Assembly (NCBI GenBank): GCA_020025415.1
Contig: JAHHSB010000081.1
Span: forward strand, 1-6,207
DNA from: Oscillibacter sp.
GTDB lineage: Bacteria > Bacillota > Clostridia > Oscillospirales > Oscillospiraceae
Length of the DNA: 6,207 nt
Direction of reading: 5' to 3'
Position 1 is the stretch's first letter; each line of letters begins with the position of its first letter. The notes beneath the pieces are model-generated. The model had not been told where the DNA came from. It made no database searches and saw only the letters and a program-made list of their open reading frames with translations. Shown here in pieces: positions 1 to 5,978 of this stretch. The translations under genes and the position numbers were made by a program.

Positions 1-3
1 ACT

Positions 4-34
4 GAGCGGACTGTTTTTGGTCCGCTCTTTTTTT
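4..34 (+). terminator. Rho-independent terminator for a plus-strand gene left of the window
   Basis: An 8-bp perfect stem (GAGCGGAC at 4-11 paired with GTCCGCTC at 20-27) closes an 8-nt loop and is followed at once by seven T (28-34). This is the classic intrinsic terminator form in the plus direction. Read on the minus strand the U-run is absent, so it should serve a plus-strand gene that ends before the window begins. That gene itself is not visible. Confidence 0.8.
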
Positions 35-50
35 ATTGCCTGGAATGATG

Positions 51-91
51 AAAAGAACTCCCGCATCGATTTTGATGCGGGAGTTCTTTTT
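51..91. terminator. Bidirectional terminator with a 17-bp perfect stem
   Basis: Positions 51-67 and 74-90 are perfect inverted copies (17 bp, GC-rich core CTCCCGCATC) around a 6-nt loop at 68-73. The outer base pairs are A-T, so the transcript ends in a U-rich tract whichever way it is read: TTCTTTTTC on plus and TTCTTTTC on minus. On the minus strand it lies 27 bp beyond the stop of the iadA remnant and would end the gcvP transcription unit. On the plus strand it backs up the hairpin at 4-34. Confidence 0.8.
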
Positions 92-117
92 CTATATACA
101 AGTCAAAGGAGGGAGGT

Positions 118-548
118 TTATTCAAAGCGGCTCTGCATCCGCAGCTGGCCTGGTAGAGTGCGACTTTTCCCCGGGTGAGCACACCTTCCCGCTCCAAGTT
201 CTTGTCTAAAAGCAGCAGATCCGCCTCGGCTCCAGGTACAATGCAGTTTTTTCGGACGGAGAGCCTCAGCATCTCTGCACGGGTAGAAGTCAGAAGAGGG
301 AGAGACCGATCCCAGGGGCAGCCCTTTTTCCGCCAGCTTTTGGATCGTCTGGTGGAGAAAGACGGGAGTGGCATAGCTCAGCCCCACGCAGTTCCCCTGG
401 GCATCAAAACGAGGCAGACTGCCGAAGGCATCGCTGGAGAGGGTACCATGGCTGGCGGACACGCCTTCCATCTGGAGCTGCTTCCACAGCCAAAGCCCCC
501 TCCCCTGGAATTCTTGAAACAGGGCTTGGACGTTAGAGCGGTAAACGG
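118..548 (-). pseudogene. iadA: Decayed isoaspartyl dipeptidase (beta-aspartyl peptidase), C-terminal part
   Basis: The minus strand encodes, in pieces, the C-terminal part of the IadA amidohydrolase family, zinc enzymes that split beta-aspartyl dipeptides formed from damaged proteins. Piece 1 (about 548-304) carries YRSNVQALFQEF, matching the segment around the metal-site THVNR, and then TLSSDAFGSLPRFDAQG, matching the SSDG-GS-P-FD-G region that holds the catalytic Asp. Piece 2 (about 303-151) lies in another frame and reads LPLLTSTRAEML, then PGAEADLLLLDKNLE and TRGKVALYQ, which is the usual C-terminal beta-sandwich. Piece 3 (about 149-118) returns to the first frame with GQLRMQSRFE and a TAA stop. 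The shifts lie near 301-307 (one extra base) and 147-151 (one base lost). About 20-25 residues seem missing between FQEFQGRG and LWKQLQMEG, and the N-terminal two thirds is absent. Family assignment rests on remembered E. coli IadA; pseudogene status is read directly from the frames. Confidence 0.8.
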
Positions 549-553
549 CGCAC

Positions 554-780
554 TTAGCCTTCCGACGGAATATCCAGGCGGTTTTCCTTCAGCAGCCGAA
601 AGGCCAAGCGGGGCCAGTTTTCTGGCAGTTAAAGCAAGTGCGTGTTTGTGCTGGTACCTGTTAATCTTGTGGTATTTGAGGACATAGTAAGGCCGGAATC
701 CGAAGCCGCATCCTCTTACGGAGGTAGCGGTTTCCGGACTTAATCATTTGGGAGTGTTTGGCCTCGAATTCAAAGACTGC
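554..780 (-). pseudogene. Remnant of an IS110-type transposase, C-terminal domain, frameshifted
   Basis: Three consecutive minus-strand pieces read like the C-terminal transposase domain of the IS110/IS116/IS902 family. Piece 1 (780 to about 712) gives AVFEFEAKHSQMIKSGNRYL, resembling the FEA-H--MSK-GN-YLR stretch. Piece 2 (about 695-606, another frame) gives RPYYVLKYHKINRYQ and HKHALALTARKLAPL, resembling the HK-ALVLTARKLVRLV helix. Piece 3 (about 604-554, third frame) gives AFRLLKENRLDIPSEG and a TAA stop. The N-terminal DEDD domain is not visible, and the frame is broken near 695-712 and 605-608, so the protein cannot be active. The remnant ends only about 6 bp before iadA homology begins, so insertion or deletion here probably removed the front of iadA. 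No element ends or target repeats could be defined. Family assignment is from memory and moderately secure. Confidence 0.6.
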
Positions 781-837
781 TCTTTGTGCAAGACGAGTCC
801 GCTGGGGGTGGCAGAATATGACCCTGCTGTCTTACAG

Positions 838-948
838 CTATTGTACCACAGCCACCTCCCAGCCTGCAGATACCTGATACAAAGGGGCGGTGCCACAGTC
901 CTTCCTAAAGGCCTCCACCTGTTTCCGGGCATGCTCTGCCATTTCCAT
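838..948 (-). other. Unidentified 36-codon open frame, possibly a gene fragment
   Basis: An ATG at 948 opens a 36-residue frame ending in TAG at 838. It starts MEMAEHARKQVEAFRKDC, which looks like an amphipathic helix, and ends YQVSAGWEVAVVQ. A TGA lies five codons upstream in frame and no convincing Shine-Dalgarno sequence precedes the ATG. I do not recognise the family. It lies between gcvPB and the transposase remnant, in a stretch of decayed genes, so a leftover of a larger gene is the likeliest reading. A real small protein cannot be excluded. Positions 781-837 and 949-978 around it show nothing I can name. Confidence 0.25.
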
Positions 949-978
949 CAAGATAAAAAATCAGCTGCTTCTCTATTT

Positions 979-2544
979 TCAGCCCTGATTCGGGCGGTTG
1001 TTCGCTTCGTGCTTCTGATAGGCCCGCCAGGTGGTGGCCAGCAGCTCCATGCTGTGGAGATACTCCGGCTGGATCTGGGTGGCCAGGGCCGCCCGGTGGG
1101 GAGCGGTCTTGACGGTCTCCGGCTGGGCATAGGCTTCCTCCGAGATGCGGCGGAAGATGTCGGCAAACTCTTCGATGTCTGCCTTGGAGTAAGTCTCACA
1201 GGGTTCGGGCGTGAACGGCTCGGGGATCAGCTGGGGGTGGTGGCTGGAGAAATAGCTCTGCAGGCCGTAATCCACCACTCGGCGGTCAATGTCGTCGGAG
1301 GTGACGCCGGTATCCCCGGTGAGCTGCTGCCAGCTCAAACGGGACTGGTCGATCCGCCGCACGCCCTCGGCCAAGGGCAGAGACAGTCCCCGGATCTGAC
1401 TGAGCAGGTGTAGCAGGTAGTTATTATTGAGGATGGACAGCTCCGCCACCTGCTTGAGTCCCGCGCCACCCAGGGTGCGGATATAGGCATAGGCCTTCAG
1501 TGCCACCTGGGGATTGCCGTAGAACTTGCGGATCTTGCCGATGCTCTCCGGCCGGTCGTAGTCGAAATAGTACTGCGTTCCGTCATAGCGGATGGCAGGG
1601 TTGGGCAGAAAGGGCTCCAGCACGGCGGTGACCCCCTGGGCGCCGCAGGCGGGCCCCTGGCTGCCGTGAGGGGCGGAGAAGGATTTGTGCAGGTTGTAGT
1701 GGCACATATCAAAGCCCGCCTCCCGGGCCCGGGCGATGCCGAACAGGCCGTTCTGGTTGGCCTGGTCATAAATGCACAGGCCGCCCGCTTGGTGGACAGC
1801 GTCCACGATTTCCTGGATGTGGGGGTTGTAGAGGCCCGTATCCTCCGGGTTTGTGATCATCAATCCGGCGGTGCGGGGGGAGAGGGCTTCCTTCAAAGCT
1901 GCCAGATCGGGATAGCCGTCCGGGCCCGGCATCAGGGTGATGACCTTGTAGCCGGCGGTGGCGGCGGCCCCCGGATTGCCGGGATGGGAGAGGATGGTGG
2001 TGATGATCTCATTTCGCTGCTCGTCCGGGTGATACTTGGCGTGATAGGCCCGCAGCACCTGGACATTGGAAAAGATGGCCTGGCTGCCGCCGCCGGGGAA
2101 GAGACAGAAGGCGTCCATACCGGAGATCTCCTTGAGGTACTCGCCGGTCTGGTAGAGAATCTCAAGAATGCCCTGGACGGTTTCCACCGGCTGGCAGGGG
2201 TGGAGATCCTGCATCTTGGTGCTCCTGGCAAAGGCCTCGTGGATCTTGGGGCTGTACTTCATGGTGCAGGTGCCCAGGCCGATGTCGATGTCCAGATCCG
2301 CGCCGATGGTTTCCTGGGAAAGGCGCAGATAGTGGCGCAGCAGCTGGGGCTGGGACAGTTCCGGCAGCTTGGGGGCCTTTTTGCGCCGCAGCGCGGCGGG
2401 GATCAGCGCTTGAGGATCGGGTGCGGCGGCCCGGACGGAGTCCTCCACCTCGGGGAGAAGCACCCCCCGCTCGCTCTCGCTGCCCAGCTCCATGATGATG
2501 GGCTCATCCCAGCGGGCCTGGTGAAAGTTGCGTTCCTTTTTCAT
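979..2544 (-). CDS. gcvPB: Divergent glycine dehydrogenase (decarboxylating) subunit 2, GcvPB-like
   Basis: This 521-residue protein is the PLP-binding half of the split P-protein. The classic family decarboxylates glycine and passes the aminomethyl group to lipoyl-GcvH. Visible landmarks are TCTMKYSPKIHE (92-103), HPCQPVETVQG (115-125), TNPEDTGLYN (231-240), YDQANQN (259-265), YNLHKSFSAPHG (283-294) with Lys287 as the expected PLP Schiff-base lysine, FDYDRPESIG (327-336), and a C-terminal DYGLQSYFSSHHP (425-437). Several classic motifs are altered. The PASAHGTNPAS-type loop is SHPGNPGAA (186-194; His187, Asn190 and Pro191 kept), DGAN is DQAN, the GGGGPG run is GSQGPAC, and the GAQGE-type loop is GSQAI. 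It is about 30 residues longer than typical GcvPB, mainly at the C-terminus. The start ATG overlaps the gcvPA stop (ATGA) and follows GGGAGG by 7 nt, so translational coupling is likely. The P-protein fold is secure; glycine as the substrate is not. Confidence 0.88.
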   Translation of the reverse strand: MKKERNFHQARWDEPIIMELGSESERGVLLPEVEDSVRAAAPDPQALIPAALRRKKAPKLPELSQPQLLRHYLRLSQETIGADLDIDIGLGTCTMKYSPKIHEAFARSTKMQDLHPCQPVETVQGILEILYQTGEYLKEISGMDAFCLFPGGGSQAIFSNVQVLRAYHAKYHPDEQRNEIITTILSHPGNPGAAATAGYKVITLMPGPDGYPDLAALKEALSPRTAGLMITNPEDTGLYNPHIQEIVDAVHQAGGLCIYDQANQNGLFGIARAREAGFDMCHYNLHKSFSAPHGSQGPACGAQGVTAVLEPFLPNPAIRYDGTQYYFDYDRPESIGKIRKFYGNPQVALKAYAYIRTLGGAGLKQVAELSILNNNYLLHLLSQIRGLSLPLAEGVRRIDQSRLSWQQLTGDTGVTSDDIDRRVVDYGLQSYFSSHHPQLIPEPFTPEPCETYSKADIEEFADIFRRISEEAYAQPETVKTAPHRAALATQIQPEYLHSMELLATTWRAYQKHEANNRPNQG

Positions 2545-3953
2545 TTGATCGCCTCCCTTGCAATCTGGCTCAGGGCTTCGGCCAGGGTGTCGATCTCCTG
2601 GGCAGAGGTGATCTCACTGATGCACACCAGGGCACTCTGCCCCAGTGCGGGGAAGTCAGCGGAGAGATCCTTGCCCCCGAAGATGTGATGGCCCAGCAGG
2701 GCCTGGTTCACAGACTGGACCGTCAGGCCCCAGGTGTCAAAATTAATGATGAATTCCTGAAAGCGGGCGCCGCTGAAGGGGTCTACCTTCAGCCCCGGCA
2801 CGGCGGAGAGCTTTCGCACAGCGTACTCCGTCCGCTGGAGGATGCGCTCGCCCAGCTCCTGCATTCCGGTGGGGCCCATCAGGCCCAGATAGGACCCGGC
2901 CACAATGGCCCACAGGCCGGAGGCGGTACCGAAGTACTCCCGGGCCTTTTCCCGGCTGCCGTGGGAGCAGCGCTGGTTCAGGGCGCGGCCCCAGCCGAAC
3001 TCACCCTCCCGCTGGGTTTTGGCAATGCCGTAGAGATAGGTGGGCAGCTCTTGGATATAGCGGGGATCGTCCCGCACGGCCAAAAAGCCCGCGCAGCCGC
3101 CGCCATAGTGCATCCCGATGCCCAGAGGCTGGATGTCGCCGCAGACGATGTCCGCCCCGTAGTTGGCAGGGCTTTCCACCACACCCAGGGAGGCAATCTC
3201 CGGCGAGACCACGAATACGGCGCCCGCCTCGTGGGCCAGGCGGCCGATCTCTTCAGCAGCCTCTTCAAAAAAGCCCAGGTAGGAGGGATTTTCCAAAAAG
3301 ACCGCGGCGGTCTTGTCCGACAGCAGCGCCCGGAGAGCTGCCTGATCCATCCGGCCGGTCTTGGGATCGTGGCCCACAGGGCGCACGGTGCCGAAGCCCT
3401 GGCAATAGGACCGCAGTTGGGAGAGAATCTCCGGATTCATGGTGTCGGGAACCAGCAGTTCGGTGCGGCCGGCCTCCTTGCCCAGACGCAGAGCCATCCG
3501 CAGGGCAGAGCTGACGGCCTGACCGGCGTCGTAGCAGGTATAGCTGACCACGTCCAGGTCCAGCAGCTCACCCATCATGCTCTGATACTCAAAGATGGCC
3601 TGCATCTTGCCGTGATCGGAGTAGGTGTCGCCGCAGTAGGCGGTGAGAAATTCCGAGCGCCCGGCAATCTCACTGCACACCGCCGGGACAAAGTGACGGT
3701 AGCAGCCCGCGCCCAGGAAGCTGCTGTACTCCTCACAGGAGATGTTCTTATTCAAAATCCCCTGAACGTGCCGGCTCAGCTCATATTCGCTGGAGATGGG
3801 CGGGGGGAGCTGCAGCTCTTTTTGATACAGCAGCTCCTGGGGGATCAGGTCCCGGTAAAGCTCCTCCAGCGAGGAGACCTGAAGGGCCGAGAGCATCTCT
3901 GCCTTTGCCTTGGGGGCGCTGTTGGGCATATAGGGGGAAACGGGGGAACCCAT
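2541..3953 (-). CDS. gcvPA: Divergent glycine dehydrogenase (decarboxylating) subunit 1, GcvPA-like
   Basis: This 470-residue protein is the partner of GcvPB in the split P-protein, an alpha-beta type PLP fold that lacks the PLP lysine. Landmarks are the N-terminal YMPNSAPKAKAEML (8-21), SSFLGAG (77-83), QAIFEYQSM (118-126), YDAGQA (141-146), ENPSYLGFFE (221-230) and GADIVCGDIQPLGIGMHYGG (266-285). Two segments differ from common GcvPA. The YQPEISQGTLQAIFEYQ-type segment reads YCGDTYSDHGKMQAIFEYQ (106-124), and the REQHIRREKATSNICT-type segment reads QRCSHGSREKAREYFGT (327-343). The start at 3953 has AAAGGAG 8 nt upstream. An in-frame ATG at 4019 would add 22 residues, but it has no ribosome site, overlaps the oppF stop and lies in front of a hairpin, so I reject it. 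It is 65 bp downstream of oppF and overlaps gcvPB by 4 bp. The fold is secure; the glycine cleavage role is assumed from family only. Confidence 0.87.
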   Translation of the reverse strand: MGSPVSPYMPNSAPKAKAEMLSALQVSSLEELYRDLIPQELLYQKELQLPPPISSEYELSRHVQGILNKNISCEEYSSFLGAGCYRHFVPAVCSEIAGRSEFLTAYCGDTYSDHGKMQAIFEYQSMMGELLDLDVVSYTCYDAGQAVSSALRMALRLGKEAGRTELLVPDTMNPEILSQLRSYCQGFGTVRPVGHDPKTGRMDQAALRALLSDKTAAVFLENPSYLGFFEEAAEEIGRLAHEAGAVFVVSPEIASLGVVESPANYGADIVCGDIQPLGIGMHYGGGCAGFLAVRDDPRYIQELPTYLYGIAKTQREGEFGWGRALNQRCSHGSREKAREYFGTASGLWAIVAGSYLGLMGPTGMQELGERILQRTEYAVRKLSAVPGLKVDPFSGARFQEFIINFDTWGLTVQSVNQALLGHHIFGGKDLSADFPALGQSALVCISEITSAQEIDTLAEALSQIAREAIK

Positions 3954-3961
3954 GGCGAAAA

Positions 3962-3968
3962 CTCCTTT
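3962..3968 (-). promoter_or_regulatory. Ribosome binding site that sets the gcvPA start
   Basis: AAAGGAG lies 8 nt before the ATG at 3953. The alternative in-frame ATG at 4019 has only AT-rich coding sequence of oppF before it. This site therefore decides for the shorter protein, whose N-terminus also matches the usual beginning of GcvPA proteins. Confidence 0.85.
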
Positions 3969-3978
3969 CCATATGCAA

Positions 3979-4011
3979 GAAAGCCCATAATCAAACTGAT
4001 TATGGGCTTTC
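3979..4011 (-). terminator. Perfect 14-bp hairpin between oppF and gcvPA
   Basis: GAAAGCCCATAATC (3979-3992) and GATTATGGGCTTTC (3998-4011) are perfect inverted copies with a 5-nt loop. The hairpin begins 7 bp after the oppF stop codon. On the minus-strand transcript it is followed by UUGCAUAU, so the U-run is short (CUUUCUUG across the stem end). It could be a weak terminator at the end of the transporter genes, a partial attenuator that lowers gcvPA expression, or a 3'-end stabiliser after processing. On the plus strand the stem is followed by GGTCGC, which has no T-run, so action in that direction is unlikely. Confidence 0.6.
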
Positions 4012-4018
4012 GGTCGCA

Positions 4019-4987
4019 TTAGAGATTGTTGATTTCCTTGGTGTAGTGGCAGGCCACAAAATGACCCGGCATCTCCTCCACCAGGGGCGGTTCCTCGGTG
4101 AGGCAGCGCTCTTTGGCGTAGGGGCAGCGGGATGCGAAGCGGCAGCCCGGCTTGGGATTGATGGGGGAGGACAGTTCGCCCTGGAGCAGCTGGCGCTCCC
4201 GCTTCCGCCCGGGCTGGTAGACGGGCAGGGGCACCGCGGCCAACAGGGCCTTGGTGTAGGGGTGGAGCCGGTGCTCAAAGATCTCCTCGTCGCTGGCAAA
4301 TTCCACTACCTTGCCCAGGTACATGACCAGGATATCATCGGAGATGTGCTTGACCACGGACAGGTTATGGGTGATGAACAGATACGTCAGGTCCCGCTCT
4401 TCCTGCAGGTCCTGCATCAGGTTCAGGATCTGGGCCTGGATGGATACATCCAGGGCGGAGACCGGCTCGTCGCAGACGATGAACTTGGGGTTCAGGGCCA
4501 GGGCACGGGCCACGCCGATGCGCTGCCGGCGGCCGCCGTCCAGCTCATGGGGATAGGAGTTGGCCAGCCGTCTGGCCAGACCCACTGTATCCATCAGGGA
4601 AAAGACCTGCTTTTCCAGATCAGCCTTAGAGGGGATCCGGTTATAGATCTGCAGCGGCTCGGCAATGATCTCACTGACGGACTGCCGGGGGTTGAGGGAG
4701 GCAAAGGGGTCCTGGAAGATCATCTGCATGTTCTGCCGGACTTCCTTGAGCTGCTGCTTGTTCAGATCGCTGATATCCTGTCCCTCAAAGAGGATCTTGC
4801 CGTCGGTGCGGTCCAGCAGGTGGATCAGCACCCGGCCCAGGGTGGACTTGCCGCAGCCGGACTCACCCACCACGCCCAGGGTCTTGCCCGCCTCGATGGA
4901 AAAGCTTACACCGTCAACGGCATGGAGGGTGCCCTTGGGGGTCTTGAAATATTTTTTCAGATTGATTGCTTCCAAAAGTTTAGCCAA
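4019..4987 (-). CDS. oppF: Oligopeptide/dipeptide ABC transporter ATP-binding protein (OppF/DppF type)
   Basis: This 322-residue protein is one of the two cytoplasmic ATPases that drive peptide import. It shows Walker A GESGCGKST (41-49), the Q-loop FQDP with Gln92, a signature motif in the unusual form LDGGRRQR (149-156), Walker B FIVCDE (169-174), the D-loop SALD (177-180) and the switch His207 in FITHNLS. The C-terminal oligopeptide-transporter extension carries HPYTKALLAAVP (242-253) and four cysteines, Cys282, Cys288, Cys295 and Cys313, in the pattern seen in related ATPases reported to hold an iron-sulfur cluster. The start is TTG at 4987, because no ATG fits and AAGGAGG lies 8 nt upstream, overlapping the oppD stop. 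It follows oppD by 13 bp. The opp versus dpp name cannot be settled without the binding protein; the ABC family and pairing with oppD are secure. Confidence 0.93.
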   Translation of the reverse strand: MAKLLEAINLKKYFKTPKGTLHAVDGVSFSIEAGKTLGVVGESGCGKSTLGRVLIHLLDRTDGKILFEGQDISDLNKQQLKEVRQNMQMIFQDPFASLNPRQSVSEIIAEPLQIYNRIPSKADLEKQVFSLMDTVGLARRLANSYPHELDGGRRQRIGVARALALNPKFIVCDEPVSALDVSIQAQILNLMQDLQEERDLTYLFITHNLSVVKHISDDILVMYLGKVVEFASDEEIFEHRLHPYTKALLAAVPLPVYQPGRKRERQLLQGELSSPINPKPGCRFASRCPYAKERCLTEEPPLVEEMPGHFVACHYTKEINNL

Positions 4988-4995
4988 AGTACACG

Positions 4996-5002
4996 CCTCC
5001 TT
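4996..5002 (-). promoter_or_regulatory. Ribosome binding site for the TTG start of oppF
   Basis: AAGGAGG overlaps the TAA stop of oppD and stands 8 nt before the TTG at 4987. No ATG or GTG in frame lies closer, so this strong site fixes the rare start codon. Confidence 0.8.
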
Positions 5003-5966
5003 ACTTCGCGAATTTTACGCACCGGACAAAGTGACCGGGCTCTACCTCCACCATGGGGGCCTTCCCCTCGGTGCACAATCTCTGGCAGTCGGGGCAGCGC
5101 AGGCTGAAGCTGCAGCCCTTGGGCAGGTTGGTGGGGTCGGGCATCAGGCCCCTGATGGGCTTGAGCCGGCGGACGGACTCATTGAAATTGGGAATGGACT
5201 GGAACAGGCCGATGCTGTAAGGATGCATGGTATGGTTATAGATATGATCCAGCGTGCCATATTCCACAATCTCACCGGCGTACATGATGGCCACTTTCTG
5301 GCAGATGTCTGCCACCACGCCCAGATCGTGGGTAATGAGGATCAACGTGGTCTTTAGCTCCTGGATGATGCGCTCGATCAGCTCCAGCACCTGGGCCTGG
5401 ATGGTCACGTCCAGAGCGGTGGTGGGCTCGTCGGCGATCAGCAGGGCCGGGTCTCTGGCCAGAGCGATGGCAATGATGACGCGCTGCTTCATACCGCCGG
5501 AGAACTGATGGGGATACTCGTTGTAGCGCTCACCGGGGATGCCCACCAGCTCCAACATCTGCTTGGCCTTGGCGGCGGCTTCCAAGCGGCTGAGCTTCTC
5601 ATGGAGGCGGTAGACCTCGCTGATCTGATCGCCCACAGTCTTCACCGGGTTCAGGGCGGTCATGGGGTCCTGGAAGATCATGGAGATCTTCTCGCCCCGG
5701 AGCTTTTGCATCTCCTTTTCGGGCATCTTCAGCAGGTCTTTGCCCTCGAAGAGGATCTCACCGCTTTTGATGCGGCCGGGAGGAGAGGTAATCAGCTTCA
5801 TGATGGACAGGGCGGTGGTGGTCTTGCCGGCACCGGTCTCACCCACCAGGCCCAGGGCCTCGCCCTTTGCGATGGAGAAGCTCAGGCCATTGACGGCCTG
5901 GACGATGGATTTGCCGGAGGTGTACTCAACAGTCAGGTCTTTGACTTCCAGAATGGGTTCAGACAT
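5001..5966 (-). CDS. oppD: Oligopeptide/dipeptide ABC transporter ATP-binding protein (OppD/DppD type)
   Basis: This 321-residue protein is the second ATPase of the peptide importer and is expected to form a heterodimer with OppF under the two permeases. Motifs in order are Walker A GETGAGKTT (42-50), Gln99 in IFQDP, signature FSGGMKQR (155-162), Walker B LLIADE (175-180), D-loop TALD (183-186) and switch His213 in ITHDLGVV. The C-terminal family extension reads HPYSIGLFQSIPN (248-260), then KPIRGLMPDPTNLPKGC. It has cysteines at 285, 291, 294, 298 and 316, one more than the four-cysteine pattern of OppF. The signature here is the ordinary LSGGQ type, whereas OppF has the LDGGRRQR variant. 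The ATG at 5966 follows AAGGAGG by 7 nt, and the gene is 12 bp downstream of oppC. The length is normal. Peptide is the likely substrate by family, but nickel or other Opp-family solutes are not excluded. Confidence 0.94.
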   Translation of the reverse strand: MSEPILEVKDLTVEYTSGKSIVQAVNGLSFSIAKGEALGLVGETGAGKTTTALSIMKLITSPPGRIKSGEILFEGKDLLKMPEKEMQKLRGEKISMIFQDPMTALNPVKTVGDQISEVYRLHEKLSRLEAAAKAKQMLELVGIPGERYNEYPHQFSGGMKQRVIIAIALARDPALLIADEPTTALDVTIQAQVLELIERIIQELKTTLILITHDLGVVADICQKVAIMYAGEIVEYGTLDHIYNHTMHPYSIGLFQSIPNFNESVRRLKPIRGLMPDPTNLPKGCSFSLRCPDCQRLCTEGKAPMVEVEPGHFVRCVKFAK

Positions 5967-5978
5967 CGGGGTACCTCC

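Noticed and set aside
147..307. Programmed frameshifting that would rescue iadA
   Set aside because: There is no slippery heptamer plus pseudoknot at either shift, two shifts of opposite sign would be needed, and the gene also lacks its front and an internal segment.
175..687. Plus-strand 170-codon frame
   Set aside because: It is antisense to the iadA and transposase remnants, whose minus-strand pieces have clear family resemblance; this frame has none.
1666..2688. Long plus-strand open frame opposite gcvPB
   Set aside because: It is an antisense shadow of a GC-rich gene: low-complexity Gly/Ala/Leu translation, no recognisable domain and no fitting ribosome site.
3954..4018. Glycine riboswitch before gcvPA
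   Set aside because: The gap is only 65 bp and is mostly one simple hairpin; there is no room for a glycine aptamer and none of its conserved core was seen.
3954..4019. 22-residue N-terminal extension of GcvPA from the ATG at 4019
   Set aside because: No Shine-Dalgarno precedes it, it overlaps the oppF stop and would be translated through the hairpin; the ATG at 3953 has a proper ribosome site.
2685..4022. 445-codon plus-strand open frame opposite gcvPA
   Set aside because: The reverse frame of a well-supported gene; the translation shows no family motif.
3905..5107. 400-codon plus-strand open frame opposite oppF
   Set aside because: It runs antisense to Walker A, Walker B and signature motifs of oppF and has no motif of its own.
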